Of a stretch of DNA of 43,261 nt, positions 1 to 9,381 are shown piece after piece (the stretch's first letter is position 1; every line of letters starts with the position of its first letter). The notes under the pieces were generated by a model that was not told the DNA's origin, did not search any database, and was given only the letters and a program-made list of their open reading frames with translations. The stretch spans positions 1 to 43,261 of the forward strand of contig PMML01000078.1 in NCBI GenBank assembly GCA_003162695.1. Direction: 5' to 3'. The stretch comes from Ignavibacteriota bacterium (GTDB lineage Bacteria; Bacteroidota; Ignavibacteria; UBA10030). The translations under genes and the position numbers were made by a program.

Positions 1-120
1 GGCTTCTTCTATATTTTCCTGAGTACGATGAACAACCTGCCATCGGCGGCGTTCTTCTCTGTTTTTAACATGCCCTTTTACTTCCTGCTTGAAAGTGCAC
101 AGGAAAAAGCGTATCTATAA
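1..120 (+). CDS. C-terminal fragment of a hydrophobic (membrane) protein, truncated by window edge
   Basis: Frame 1 is open from base 1 to taa at 118-120: GFFYIFLSTMNNLPSAAFFSVFNMPFYFLLESAQEKAYL*. Confidence 0.55.
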   Translation, partial: GFFYIFLSTMNNLPSAAFFSVFNMPFYFLLESAQEKAYL

Positions 121-210
121 AGCATTAAACGGCATTGTATTGCATACAGACAGAGTTTCCCAATAGACGCCAGAAGTCAGGCTTCGGAACGGATCGGAAA
201 GGAATTATCA

Positions 211-1131
211 ATGCAAATTCATGTTTCTCTTCTTGCAGTAATATTCATCCTTTGTTCGGCCGTTTCAGCGGCGCAGCCATCCACACACGATGTCGTCTTT
301 CTCAAAAACGGCGATATCATCAGGGGGAACATTATCGAGATCATGCCGGAAAAGTCGATTAAAATTGAAACGGCAGACGGCAGCATTTTTGTTTATCAAA
401 TGTCGGAAATCGACAAGATCAATAAAGAATCCGCACAAGCGGATGAACCGGGAAAAGGGGCATCGTTCAGTCTCTTCGGTGGTCCCGCAGCGGGAACAGG
501 AAACTTTGAAGCTGAAGGAGGAACGACCTTTCCTGCATGGATTAATAACATACTTAATTCCGGCCCTTTGCAAAACCCCGGTTTTCCTGGAACCGGATGT
601 GCACGGGAAGGTGTCGCAGCTGGTCTGCAATTTTGTACAGGCGGAGCGGTCGGCTGGGTCATCAATGCCGTATACGCACGAAACAATCTTTCACACAATC
701 CCGACTGGAGATCTCCGACTTCACAGTCAAGCTACACGACGGTCAGTCTGGAAACCGATAAATGGACGTCACTTCTTGTCTTAACCGGAATAACAATTGG
801 AACAAATAACTCTTCGCCCGTTAATTTCTTTGTTGCACCCCTTGTCGGCGCAATATATGCAACGAGCCCGAACATCACGGCAACGATCTCGGAATCCGGA
901 ACGACAAATATAATTAAACTGGAGTCCGCTCCAAGTACAGCTCTGGTGTACGGCGGAGAATTGGAATTTACGTTTTGGAGACATCTGGTTCTGGGAGTTC
1001 GATATATATATAGTGAGCCGAAATACGATATCCCGTATACGACAAGCATGGGAACTTCTTCTCAGAGCGGAAGGATTTCCCATACGCAGAGCACATCGCT
1101 CATTTTGCCGTATATCGGATTTTCGTTTTAA
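211..1131 (+). CDS. Secreted/outer-membrane beta-barrel-like protein with N-terminal 'LKNGDIIRGNIIEI' motif
   Basis: ORF 306 aa, signal peptide ending AVSAAQ, VVFLKNGDIIRGNIIEIMPEKSIKIETADG motif, terminal aromatic (GFSF*). Confidence 0.75.
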   Translation: MQIHVSLLAVIFILCSAVSAAQPSTHDVVFLKNGDIIRGNIIEIMPEKSIKIETADGSIFVYQMSEIDKINKESAQADEPGKGASFSLFGGPAAGTGNFEAEGGTTFPAWINNILNSGPLQNPGFPGTGCAREGVAAGLQFCTGGAVGWVINAVYARNNLSHNPDWRSPTSQSSYTTVSLETDKWTSLLVLTGITIGTNNSSPVNFFVAPLVGAIYATSPNITATISESGTTNIIKLESAPSTALVYGGELEFTFWRHLVLGVRYIYSEPKYDIPYTTSMGTSSQSGRISHTQSTSLILPYIGFSF

Positions 1132-1322
1132 ACTACGCGGACATTCCAAAACACGACCGCTGCAATCAGAGAACGGGCGGCGCAGCAGCAGGATTTTTTA
1201 CGCAAAACCGCGAGGGGTAAAAGTGCACCCACCCGGCAGCAAAAGCAGCTAAAAGCATAAAAGATGAGTTCGCACCCTCTTTCCTTGCATTTATTCGGGA
1301 ATTGTCCCAAATTTCATTCATT

Positions 1323-3140
1323 ATGATAGAACGCAGTTTATTCATTCTCTTTTTTCTTTTCTTTCCCGCACGCTTGTTCGCACAGTATGCCGATACCGTT
1401 CGCGTGCCGGCCCGGGATGCATTATTTTTAAACGTGCAAATGCCGGCGCAGGATACAACGCAATGGTACGGCCCTAAGCTGCGTTTTGCCGCATGCACAT
1501 GCCCCGATGCAAAAGCATTCGTTAACGGAAAGCAGCTTAAAGTGTACGCGAGCGGAGCATTTGCCGGACTGCAAAATTATTCATTCGGAACGAATATTTT
1601 GCGTCTGACAGTTCGATCCGCAAACGGTGATTCTCTCTGGCATGAATTTGTCATCAACCGTCCGGAACCGATGAAGGATTCGCCGCATGATACACTGGTC
1701 ATCGATAGTGCCCTCATGCAGCCTTCCGAGGACTTCTGGCTCATGGCGGGAGATATGCTCGAAGTGCGGTTCAAAGGAAGTCCCGGATGGGAAGCGTGGT
1801 TTGAAATTCCGGACGTTCAATCCGATATTCCAATGCATGAATTGTCCGTAAAGGAAGCGGACGGATTTACCGGAGTGTATTGCGGGCGCTATTTGATAAC
1901 GCCGCAGGACGAAGTTCACGACGCGCGGATTATTTTTCATTTGAAAAAAAGTTTCTGGCACAAAGAGCGTGCATATTCAAAAGGAAAAATTTCCATCCTG
2001 CCGAAAGAACTTCCCCGTGTCGCAGAGCTCACGGGAAAGAGACCGTTTATCAATGCAAGTCTCGGTACGGACAGGCTTGGCGGTGAGAAACTCGGATTTC
2101 TCCAGCCGGGCATACGGCTCATCATTACGGGAAAGCGCGGTTCGCAATATCGCGTTCAGTTGACGCAGACACTGCAGGGATGGCTTCCGGAGGAATTTGC
2201 AAAACTTCTTCCGTCCGGCACCCCGCAGCCGCACTCCGCCGCCGGCACTGTTACCGTTACCGGGCATTCCGATTTTGATCTTGTGACTCTGAATCTTGGC
2301 GAAAAACTTCCTTATACCAGCGAGCAATTGACGGATCCGAACATTCTTACTGTGGATATATACGGATCCGCTTCCAACACGAACTGGATCGGAAATAATC
2401 TTTCTGCAAAAGGAATTAAAAACGTCACATGCAGGCAGATCGCCTCCGATCATTACCGCCTGCTTATTGGGCTCACGCACCCGCATTGGGGGTACGACAT
2501 CGATTATGCCGGGACAACTATGCGAATCAAAATTCGGAGACCGCCCGTTCTTGTCTCGCGCGATTCCGTGTTTGCCGGACTGAGGATTGCGGTCGATGCC
2601 GGTCATGGCGGAGACAGTCATGGTGCGATCGGCGCTACCGGGTCGCTAGAAAAAGATATTACGATTGCCGTCGTACGCCGGCTGGAACAGCTCCTGCGTT
2701 CGAAAGGAGCCTCAATTGTACTAACGCGCACAGGGACCGAAGGGCCGGCGATGGGAGATCGGATTGACAGGATCGTCAACTCCAGAGCCGACCTTCTGAT
2801 AGCCGTGCATTGCAATTCGTGCGGGGATGCATCCGACCCGATTGCAATCCGCGGTACAAGCGCCTATTATAAGTATATCGGATTCAAACCGCTTGCTGAT
2901 GCGGTTTATGCAAAGATGCTCGAATTGCCGCTGCCGCAGTTCGGCGAGGTCGGGAATTTCAATTTTATGTTGAACTCGCTTACGCAGCTGCCGAACGTTC
3001 TTATCGAGACCGCATTTCTCTCCAATCCGGAAGAAGAAATGCTTCTTATGGACGATACATTCCGCGGGCATATTGCGGAACACATCGCTGCCGGAGTCGA
3101 GGAATATCTCCGGAATAATGCGGTTATAAAAGAACGTTGA
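1323..3140 (+). CDS. N-acetylmuramoyl-L-alanine amidase (Amidase_3 family)
   Basis: Signal peptide then C-terminal IAVDAGHGGDSHGAIG...ADLLIAVHCNS...NVLIETAFLSNPEEE motifs; start taken at internal ATG 1323. Confidence 0.9.
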   Translation: MIERSLFILFFLFFPARLFAQYADTVRVPARDALFLNVQMPAQDTTQWYGPKLRFAACTCPDAKAFVNGKQLKVYASGAFAGLQNYSFGTNILRLTVRSANGDSLWHEFVINRPEPMKDSPHDTLVIDSALMQPSEDFWLMAGDMLEVRFKGSPGWEAWFEIPDVQSDIPMHELSVKEADGFTGVYCGRYLITPQDEVHDARIIFHLKKSFWHKERAYSKGKISILPKELPRVAELTGKRPFINASLGTDRLGGEKLGFLQPGIRLIITGKRGSQYRVQLTQTLQGWLPEEFAKLLPSGTPQPHSAAGTVTVTGHSDFDLVTLNLGEKLPYTSEQLTDPNILTVDIYGSASNTNWIGNNLSAKGIKNVTCRQIASDHYRLLIGLTHPHWGYDIDYAGTTMRIKIRRPPVLVSRDSVFAGLRIAVDAGHGGDSHGAIGATGSLEKDITIAVVRRLEQLLRSKGASIVLTRTGTEGPAMGDRIDRIVNSRADLLIAVHCNSCGDASDPIAIRGTSAYYKYIGFKPLADAVYAKMLELPLPQFGEVGNFNFMLNSLTQLPNVLIETAFLSNPEEEMLLMDDTFRGHIAEHIAAGVEEYLRNNAVIKER

Positions 3141-3251
3141 GAGGTTCAACGTGCCTGCCGCACAATGCGGGCAGGCTGCCGTGCTGATGTTCTTTAGTTG
3201 TCAGTTACTCTGTTTGTCTGTTTACGGTTTATTGGCCGCCGGTCTATTCCC

Positions 3252-3299
3252 AATTTGAATTACGTTATCGCGTAACAGCATTTTCAGGACTCCGGCTAG
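3252..3299 (-). repeat. Diverged copy of the same repeat
   Basis: AATTTGAATTACGttatCGCGTAAcagcattttcaggactCCGGCTAG, about 38/48 identical to 18650-18697. Confidence 0.65.
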
Positions 3300-3319
3300 T
3301 TCACAGTTTAAGATTCACC

Positions 3320-3760
3320 GTGTCAATTCAACGCCTCCTGCAGCGAGTATGGCTCGATATTTCTATGCTTTCATTTCTAAAAATTTTTAACCATTCCATA
3401 TATTGCGCCGGTTGGCAAAAGAGAATATCCGTTCGCATTTTATTATCGGTATTTCTTTTACCGGCCATTTGGGATACTTGTGCTTCGCAGGTTCCATCGA
3501 GCGATTCTATCCGGGTTCATTTGGATACGATCGAGGTTGTGCGGCAAAGACCCGACACGTACTCCGCTTCCGGGATTCTTTCGTCACATGACATTCAAAC
3601 GTCTCCCGGTTCTCTGGGACCTGTTTTCGGGACAAAGAACGTTTCCTACTATTCCTGCGCATTTTCCGAACAAAGTGAAAACTATACGCAAAAGACACCA
3701 GTGTACAACACGCTTCCTTTCCTGCCGAATCTCGGAATTCAATACACGTACCGGTGGTAA
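3320..3760 (+). CDS. Hypothetical secreted protein; C-terminus resembles a final outer-membrane strand (GIQYTYRW*)
   Basis: ORF 146 aa, possible start at 3365 (MLSFLKIF...), hydrophobic leader; no recognised domain. Confidence 0.45.
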   Translation: MSIQRLLQRVWLDISMLSFLKIFNHSIYCAGWQKRISVRILLSVFLLPAIWDTCASQVPSSDSIRVHLDTIEVVRQRPDTYSASGILSSHDIQTSPGSLGPVFGTKNVSYYSCAFSEQSENYTQKTPVYNTLPFLPNLGIQYTYRW

Positions 3761-3780
3761 GAACGAATGTTCATTCGTTC
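3761..3780. repeat. 20-bp palindrome GAACGAATG-TT-CATTCGTTC
   Basis: 9-bp perfect arms directly after the stop codon of the 3320 ORF. Confidence 0.6.
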
Positions 3781-3962
3781 GTAGTTCTTTGTGCGCGGTT
3801 CCTGCCTTCCTCGAACAGCTGCATTCAATGGCCTGCAACATACGGCTGCGCCGGTGTTCGTTCGTTTGCAGGTTCCTGAGTTCATTGGTAACTGTTTTTT
3901 CCGTACATTGAAATATAGGAATCAAAGAAAATATCAAACATTTTTATACGGGGATTCATCGT

Positions 3963-5354
3963 ATGCCTCATCAAACTCTCTGGAGCGGACGCTTTAAAGA
4001 ACCGCTGGCGGAAATTGCATTGAATTTTTCCTCTTCCATTGATCTCGATAAACTTCTTTATGCGGAAGATATCGGCGGAAGCATTGCGCACGTGGAAATG
4101 CTCGGCGCATGTAAAATCCTTACATCCTCGGAAATGCGCCGGCTTCGAACAGCTCTTAAAAACATTCAAAAAGAAATTGAAACGGGAAAATTTCAGCTGA
4201 CCGGAGAATTTGAAGATGTCCATTCAGCTATCGAACAGCGCCTGACGCAGAAAGTCGGCCCCCTTGGGGGCAAGCTTCACACCGCCCGGAGCCGCAACGA
4301 TCAGATCGCTCTCGATGAACGGCTCTTTCTCCGCAGCTCTATCAGGGAAATCAGCAAACTGATTGTCAATCTGCAGCGTGTTCTTCTCTACAAGGCGGAA
4401 AAATATTTCGGTGTTCTCATGCCGGGATATACACATACGCAGCGGGCGCAGCCGGTATTGCTTTCCCATCATCTGCTGGCGTACATCTTCATGCTCGAAC
4501 GCGATTTTGAACGCCTGCAGGACTGCCGCAAACGTTTGAATAAATCTCCTCTCGGCGCTGCGGCGTTTGCCGGTACTTCTTTCCCGATCGACCGGCAGAT
4601 GGTTGCCGATAAACTGCAATTCGACGGTATCGTTGAAAACAGCATCGATGCAGTGAGCGACCGCGACTTCATTATCGAATTCATTTCCGCCTGCAGCCTG
4701 ACCATGATGCACCTGAGCCGCTTTGCGGAGGAACTCGTTCTCTGGACGACAAAAGAATTTTCTTTCGCACAAATCAGCGATGCTTATACAACGGGCAGCA
4801 GCATCATGCCGCAGAAAAAAAATCCGGACATGGCGGAACTGGTCCGCGGAAAAACCGGACGGCTGTACGGATCGCTGTTCAATATTTTAACGACCATGAA
4901 AGCTCTTCCGCTCGCTTACAACCGGGATATGCAGGAAGATAAACAGCCTATGTTCGAAGCCGTCCAGACGACGCGGCAATGTCTTTTCATTTTCGCGCAT
5001 GTTCTGGTTCATACGGCATTTGCAAAAGAACACCTGAATGAAGAGCTGCGGACCGATTTTCTGACTGCGACCGATATGGCGGATTACCTTGTAACAAGGG
5101 GAATCCCGTTCCGTGAAGCGCATGAGATAACGGGAAAGATCGTGCAGTATTGCATCGAACATAAAATGTATTTCGGCAATCTTGATCTTGAGACGCTCAA
5201 ACAGTTTTCATCGAAATTTGAAGGCGGTATTTTTGAAGTGATTCTTCCGCAGAAAAGCGTGGAACACAAACAATCGGCGGGAAGCACGAATCCGCATGAG
5301 GTCAGGAAACAGATAGTGTTCTGGACGAAAACACTCGGCAAACGACGTGTGTAA
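3963..5354 (+). CDS. argH: Argininosuccinate lyase
   Basis: ORF 463 aa; LWSGRFKEPL start, TARSRNDQIALDERL, GSSIMPQKKNPDMAELVRGKTGR signature. Confidence 0.97.
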   Translation: MPHQTLWSGRFKEPLAEIALNFSSSIDLDKLLYAEDIGGSIAHVEMLGACKILTSSEMRRLRTALKNIQKEIETGKFQLTGEFEDVHSAIEQRLTQKVGPLGGKLHTARSRNDQIALDERLFLRSSIREISKLIVNLQRVLLYKAEKYFGVLMPGYTHTQRAQPVLLSHHLLAYIFMLERDFERLQDCRKRLNKSPLGAAAFAGTSFPIDRQMVADKLQFDGIVENSIDAVSDRDFIIEFISACSLTMMHLSRFAEELVLWTTKEFSFAQISDAYTTGSSIMPQKKNPDMAELVRGKTGRLYGSLFNILTTMKALPLAYNRDMQEDKQPMFEAVQTTRQCLFIFAHVLVHTAFAKEHLNEELRTDFLTATDMADYLVTRGIPFREAHEITGKIVQYCIEHKMYFGNLDLETLKQFSSKFEGGIFEVILPQKSVEHKQSAGSTNPHEVRKQIVFWTKTLGKRRV

Positions 5355-5357
5355 AAC

Positions 5358-5393
5358 AAAAAGCCGTTTTCAGATTTTTGAAGACGGCTTTTT
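5358..5393. terminator. Bidirectional intrinsic terminator between convergent argH and DUF4139 gene
   Basis: AAAAAGCCGTTTTCA-gatttt-TGAAGACGGCTTTTT, A-tract and T-tract flanks. Confidence 0.85.
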
Positions 5394-5591
5394 CAATTTT
5401 CACTAAAATATAGCAGCAGTTTTTTAAAGAAACTTCCTCAAACGCCGTTGTCACGCCGTTCGATGTCGCCGTCCAATTTTTGAACGTGACTTCTTTCACC
5501 GGCTGTAAGCAGAATCAGGATTCTTCCTTTCCATGTCAATACGGTCCGTGTTTTTCTCGTCAAAGAAATGCGTGAATATGTTCTGCCCTTT

Positions 5592-7073
5592 TTACCAAGT
5601 GTACCTGACCGTATAGGTAATGGTTTTTTCTTCATCCGGCGACAGCGTAACAGGGAATTGGAGCGTTGACTGGTCGACTTTTGTCCACGCCGTGCTGCTT
5701 TGTACAATATCCCATGTACTCCATCGCCATGGATGTTCATAGACGAGGAGTTCGACCGGTTCCGTTTTATGATTGCGCACTTTGATCTGAATCGTTTCTT
5801 CTTCGATATGACCCGTCACAACGGCTTGAAGTGCTTTTTGTACGCGTTCGCCGACAACATCGAATGAATCACCGAGGTAGATACGTATTTCCTCATCTTT
5901 CGGCGTGTGATCGATCTCATCTTCGCCGATGAATTGTTCCTTGCCGTCGCTGTCTTTTTTATACACGCGGATTTTTCCTTTCGGCAGAGGCATGCCGAGT
6001 CCGGATTCTTCGCTGTTTATGAATTTTACAAAAACACCTACTTTTGGATTCGACTGCTGTCCGAATGCCGTCTTTTCACGATATGACGGCTGATTGCGCC
6101 ACATGCGCCATTGATTTGCGATCCCGTCATACACAAGAACTTTTTTTGCGGAAACGTGCGGCGCAGTGACAAGCTCGATCTGCTTTGTTTCGTTGTTGAC
6201 AATATCCGTCCGCCGCTGCAGAGTGTACAATTTGTATTCGAACAATTCTTTTTGTTGAAATTGCTGATCCTCCTGTGCGAGCATTGCATTGAATGCCTGT
6301 TTCTGCCGGGGAGCGGCATTGGATTCCCGGGAAATATTGACATCGCCGGCGACGAGTTTTAATCCTGCATTTTCGAATGTCGTCCCGGAATGATTGACCA
6401 CCGTCACCCATCCGTTGAGATCGACTGCATCGTCGTGTTCTCCCAGTAATGCAACATAATCGCAATGCCATGCAATCTGGCCTGCAAGATAGCTGATTCC
6501 GATTTTTTGCGTTCCCGATTTCTCGCTTTTCATCAGCCACCGAAGTTGAGGTTTCAAAATTAATCCTTCGGGCAAAGCCGGCAGGACGAGCTTTCCATCC
6601 GGGTTTACTTCGATCTTTCCATTGATCTCTGCAATCATGTTTCCCGCGGCAGCGTACGATCCGTTTTCCGGCAGCGCCTGCCAGCCGGTCGACAATAGTT
6701 TTCCTTTGACGCTGTATTCTTTTTTCTCGTCGGGCGCAATTCGGATGAACTCCACTTGCTTGCCGATATATTTTTCCAAAAGCTTTGCCTGATGGATAAG
6801 GTCGTACTGGTAGCTCTGTTCCAGAACCTTGATGCCCGAACGGTCCGGCAGACTCGAAAGCTGGAGTGACGTCGCGTCGATCGTTGCGGGAATATCCGGA
6901 AGAACGACTTCGTTCATGCCCTGAGATAAATCGACATTGCGTACTTCATGTATCAATGCAAGATTTTGATTATAAATAGTCAGATCGACGGTGAGCCGAT
7001 CTCCTGCCGGCTGCTGTGCCGCTGCTGTTCCTGCAGCGAGAAGGAAGAAGACGATACGATGTATACGATGCAT
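5592..7073 (-). CDS. DUF4139 domain-containing secreted protein
   Basis: Start at cat 7071-7073 (MHRIHRIVFFLLAAGTAAAQQ...); DUF4139-like sequence LTVDLTIYNQNLALIHEVRNVDL...; C-terminal VTLSPDEEKTITYTVRYTW. Confidence 0.8.
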   Translation of the reverse strand: MHRIHRIVFFLLAAGTAAAQQPAGDRLTVDLTIYNQNLALIHEVRNVDLSQGMNEVVLPDIPATIDATSLQLSSLPDRSGIKVLEQSYQYDLIHQAKLLEKYIGKQVEFIRIAPDEKKEYSVKGKLLSTGWQALPENGSYAAAGNMIAEINGKIEVNPDGKLVLPALPEGLILKPQLRWLMKSEKSGTQKIGISYLAGQIAWHCDYVALLGEHDDAVDLNGWVTVVNHSGTTFENAGLKLVAGDVNISRESNAAPRQKQAFNAMLAQEDQQFQQKELFEYKLYTLQRRTDIVNNETKQIELVTAPHVSAKKVLVYDGIANQWRMWRNQPSYREKTAFGQQSNPKVGVFVKFINSEESGLGMPLPKGKIRVYKKDSDGKEQFIGEDEIDHTPKDEEIRIYLGDSFDVVGERVQKALQAVVTGHIEEETIQIKVRNHKTEPVELLVYEHPWRWSTWDIVQSSTAWTKVDQSTLQFPVTLSPDEEKTITYTVRYTW

Positions 7074-7117
7074 AATGACCTCGCTCAATAAATGATCACA
7101 AAAATAGCAAACTCGAT

Positions 7118-8044
7118 CTACGAACGCAATGAGGAACGCTTTTTTACAAGCGCATCCCAGCACTTGATGAGCAGCGGCGCAGCGGCAAGCGCGAGAAAAG
7201 CGGTCAAAATGCCTGCAACAGCATCCGTTATATAATGATAACGGCAGTAGAACGTGGAACAGTAGAGCGTTAAAACAACCGGCGACAGAATCCAGAATAA
7301 TGTCCGGTGATACCGGTACGCCATAGCCCACATGATAGTTGCCGCAGCTGTGTGCGGACTCGGAATCGATCCGCCGGCAAAATGAAGATGTGCGCGAATC
7401 AATTCGCCGAGGCAGGTAAAGAAATAGCCATCCAGCGGTACTGTAAAGGAATTCCGTACTGAATGATACATCGGACTTGCCACCGGGAAAAGGATAAATC
7501 CGATATCGCAAAGGATATTCGTCAGTCCAAGCGTGAAGAAATAATCTTCCATCGCACGCTCTCCATGCCGCATATAAATGATGCCGCACAGAACAGGGTA
7601 GAGCGGGATATACACGACATAGGAAAACATCATCCATTCGGTCAGCGGGGCTGAATATATTCGCTGCAGCCACACGTTCACCTGCACACCGAACAGCATG
7701 TGCTCGAATGCCAGGATATCGTCATCGAACCAGCGGTCGTGAAAAATCATTTGCAGTTTATCGACGGCACCGAAGAGATAGGCATAAGCCAGCATGACCG
7801 GCATCATGCGAAGAAAAAATTTCCAGAATTCTCCGGAAGTACGGTCGCTCAAACGGTTCAATACAATGTAAACGATACCGACAGTGATGTTTTTAAGAAC
7901 CAGGATCCACCACGATTCCACCCGCTTGAAGAACAGGACGGAAAGGAGAGAAAAGAAAAACAATGATCCGAGAATAAGGGCGTCCGCAGCCCGCAGCGAA
8001 ACCGCGCCGATACGAAGCCGTTGAGTTGTCATAGGGGAGAACAT
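7118..8044 (-). CDS. PAP2 superfamily membrane phosphatase (inositolphosphotransferase/Aur1-like)
   Basis: GGSIPSPHTAAATIMWAMAYR and CRYHYITDAVAGI PAP2 motifs, multiple TM segments. Confidence 0.8.
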   Translation of the reverse strand: MFSPMTTQRLRIGAVSLRAADALILGSLFFFSLLSVLFFKRVESWWILVLKNITVGIVYIVLNRLSDRTSGEFWKFFLRMMPVMLAYAYLFGAVDKLQMIFHDRWFDDDILAFEHMLFGVQVNVWLQRIYSAPLTEWMMFSYVVYIPLYPVLCGIIYMRHGERAMEDYFFTLGLTNILCDIGFILFPVASPMYHSVRNSFTVPLDGYFFTCLGELIRAHLHFAGGSIPSPHTAAATIMWAMAYRYHRTLFWILSPVVLTLYCSTFYCRYHYITDAVAGILTAFLALAAAPLLIKCWDALVKKRSSLRS

Positions 8045-8785
8045 CTAATGAAACAGGATAAAATAATCGAGGGTAATGCCGAGGATCCAATGTGTCAGGA
8101 TCGCGGGATAGAGAGAGCGCGAGCGAAAAACGAGAATCCCCCAAAAAAAAGCTCCGAGAATGGCGCTGTAAATTTCAACATCCGGTTTTCCGATATGAAC
8201 GATACAGGAGAGCGCCATCTGAACAAGGATTGCGCCCCAATCGCCGAATCGGGAACGGAGCCCGAATTGCATGAAGCCGCGGAAAAAAACTTCCCAGCCG
8301 ATATAAAACAGCAGATACCCTGCTGCATGAAATGCAAAACTCGAAGCCGATTCTCCTGCGCCTTTAAACAGCGGATATTCCGCTATAAATTGCGGATCCT
8401 TTGAGGAAAAATACGAGAGCGCAGCCATGATCAATCCTGCTGCGGCAACTGCAGGAATCCAGAATTTCCAATCCCCGATTTGCAGCCCGTAATCCGAGAG
8501 GTTCTCTTTGAAAACCTTTTTCACGACGATAATCGAAACGATCCCCATGAGGAAAAACGCGGAGAGATACGTATACCATTCTGCCGTCATGGAGATGTTG
8601 CTGAAGAGTAGAAAGCCGGAAGTGAGATGCCGGAAATAGAATGCCTGTGAGCCGTAATATTTCCACGTTGTCAGAAGCAGCGCTGCAAGGAGCAGTATAA
8701 CGGTCGGTTTTTTATCTTCGCGTGAGTACAAACGCAAAAGCGAATTCCACGTGGTATATTGATTCATCCGGTGTTCCGAGTTCAT
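8045..8785 (-). CDS. CPBP-family (Abi/Rce1-like) intramembrane metalloprotease
   Basis: GWEVFFRGFMQFGLRSRFG and SCIVHIGKP, SLYPAILTHWILG; abuts the downstream PAP2 gene. Confidence 0.75.
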   Translation of the reverse strand: MNSEHRMNQYTTWNSLLRLYSREDKKPTVILLLAALLLTTWKYYGSQAFYFRHLTSGFLLFSNISMTAEWYTYLSAFFLMGIVSIIVVKKVFKENLSDYGLQIGDWKFWIPAVAAAGLIMAALSYFSSKDPQFIAEYPLFKGAGESASSFAFHAAGYLLFYIGWEVFFRGFMQFGLRSRFGDWGAILVQMALSCIVHIGKPDVEIYSAILGAFFWGILVFRSRSLYPAILTHWILGITLDYFILFH

Positions 8786-8838
8786 GTAACTTTCTGGAGC
8801 TATTATCTCGACTGCGGCCTTCCTGCCGGTTTCGTTGT

Positions 8839-9258
8839 CTAACTTGATTTTTTCAAACCTGCTTTTGTTGTCATGCTGTCTAATACCCCGATGAGCAGGC
8901 TGGAAAAATTATCAATCGTAATTTTCGATTTTATGATAATAGCGATATTTTCCTCTTCTTTGCATTTTTCCGTCATCTCATCGAACGGATACGCAGTAAC
9001 GATCACGGCCGGTGTTAGTATGTTCTGTTCCCTTATCCATTTGATGATCTCCAGGGCATTATTCCCGGGAAGAAGATAATCAAGCATGAACACATCGAAT
9101 TGTTCTGAAGCGATTTTTATTTTAGCGTATTCGGCATTAATGCAAAGAGTGCATAACGCACCCGCTTTTTTGAGAACCGACTGCAGAAAGATTCTATAGA
9201 CGTAATCATCTTCTACGACAAGAATTTTCTTGCCTTGAAGTGTTGATTGGGCGGGCAT
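8839..9258 (-). CDS. Response regulator receiver-domain protein
   Basis: Start cat 9256-9258 preceded by aaggagagag; KKILVVEDDYVYRIFLQSVLKKAG...FDVFMLDYLLPG...TPAVIVTAY...IKSKIT. Confidence 0.85.
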   Translation of the reverse strand: MPAQSTLQGKKILVVEDDYVYRIFLQSVLKKAGALCTLCINAEYAKIKIASEQFDVFMLDYLLPGNNALEIIKWIREQNILTPAVIVTAYPFDEMTEKCKEEENIAIIIKSKITIDNFSSLLIGVLDSMTTKAGLKKSS

Positions 9259-9381
9259 AACTCTCTCCTTATTGCCTTCAATATACGTTATACTACGCAA
9301 AACCTTTCTGAAAAACAACCGCTGGAAAAGGCCGCTGCCAGCCTTTGTTGCGTTTAACACTCTACTCTCCTATCTTTCTTT

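Noticed and set aside
5400-5591. Possible gene remnant between the argH terminator and the DUF4139 gene (e.g. MKEVTFKNWTATSNGVTTAFEEVS on minus)
   Set aside because: Short overlapping ORFs with no recognisable family; cannot be distinguished from chance.
8045-8785. CPBP proteins as Abi phage-defence components
   Set aside because: Neighbours (PAP2, response regulator; elsewhere a membrane protein) give no defence-island context.
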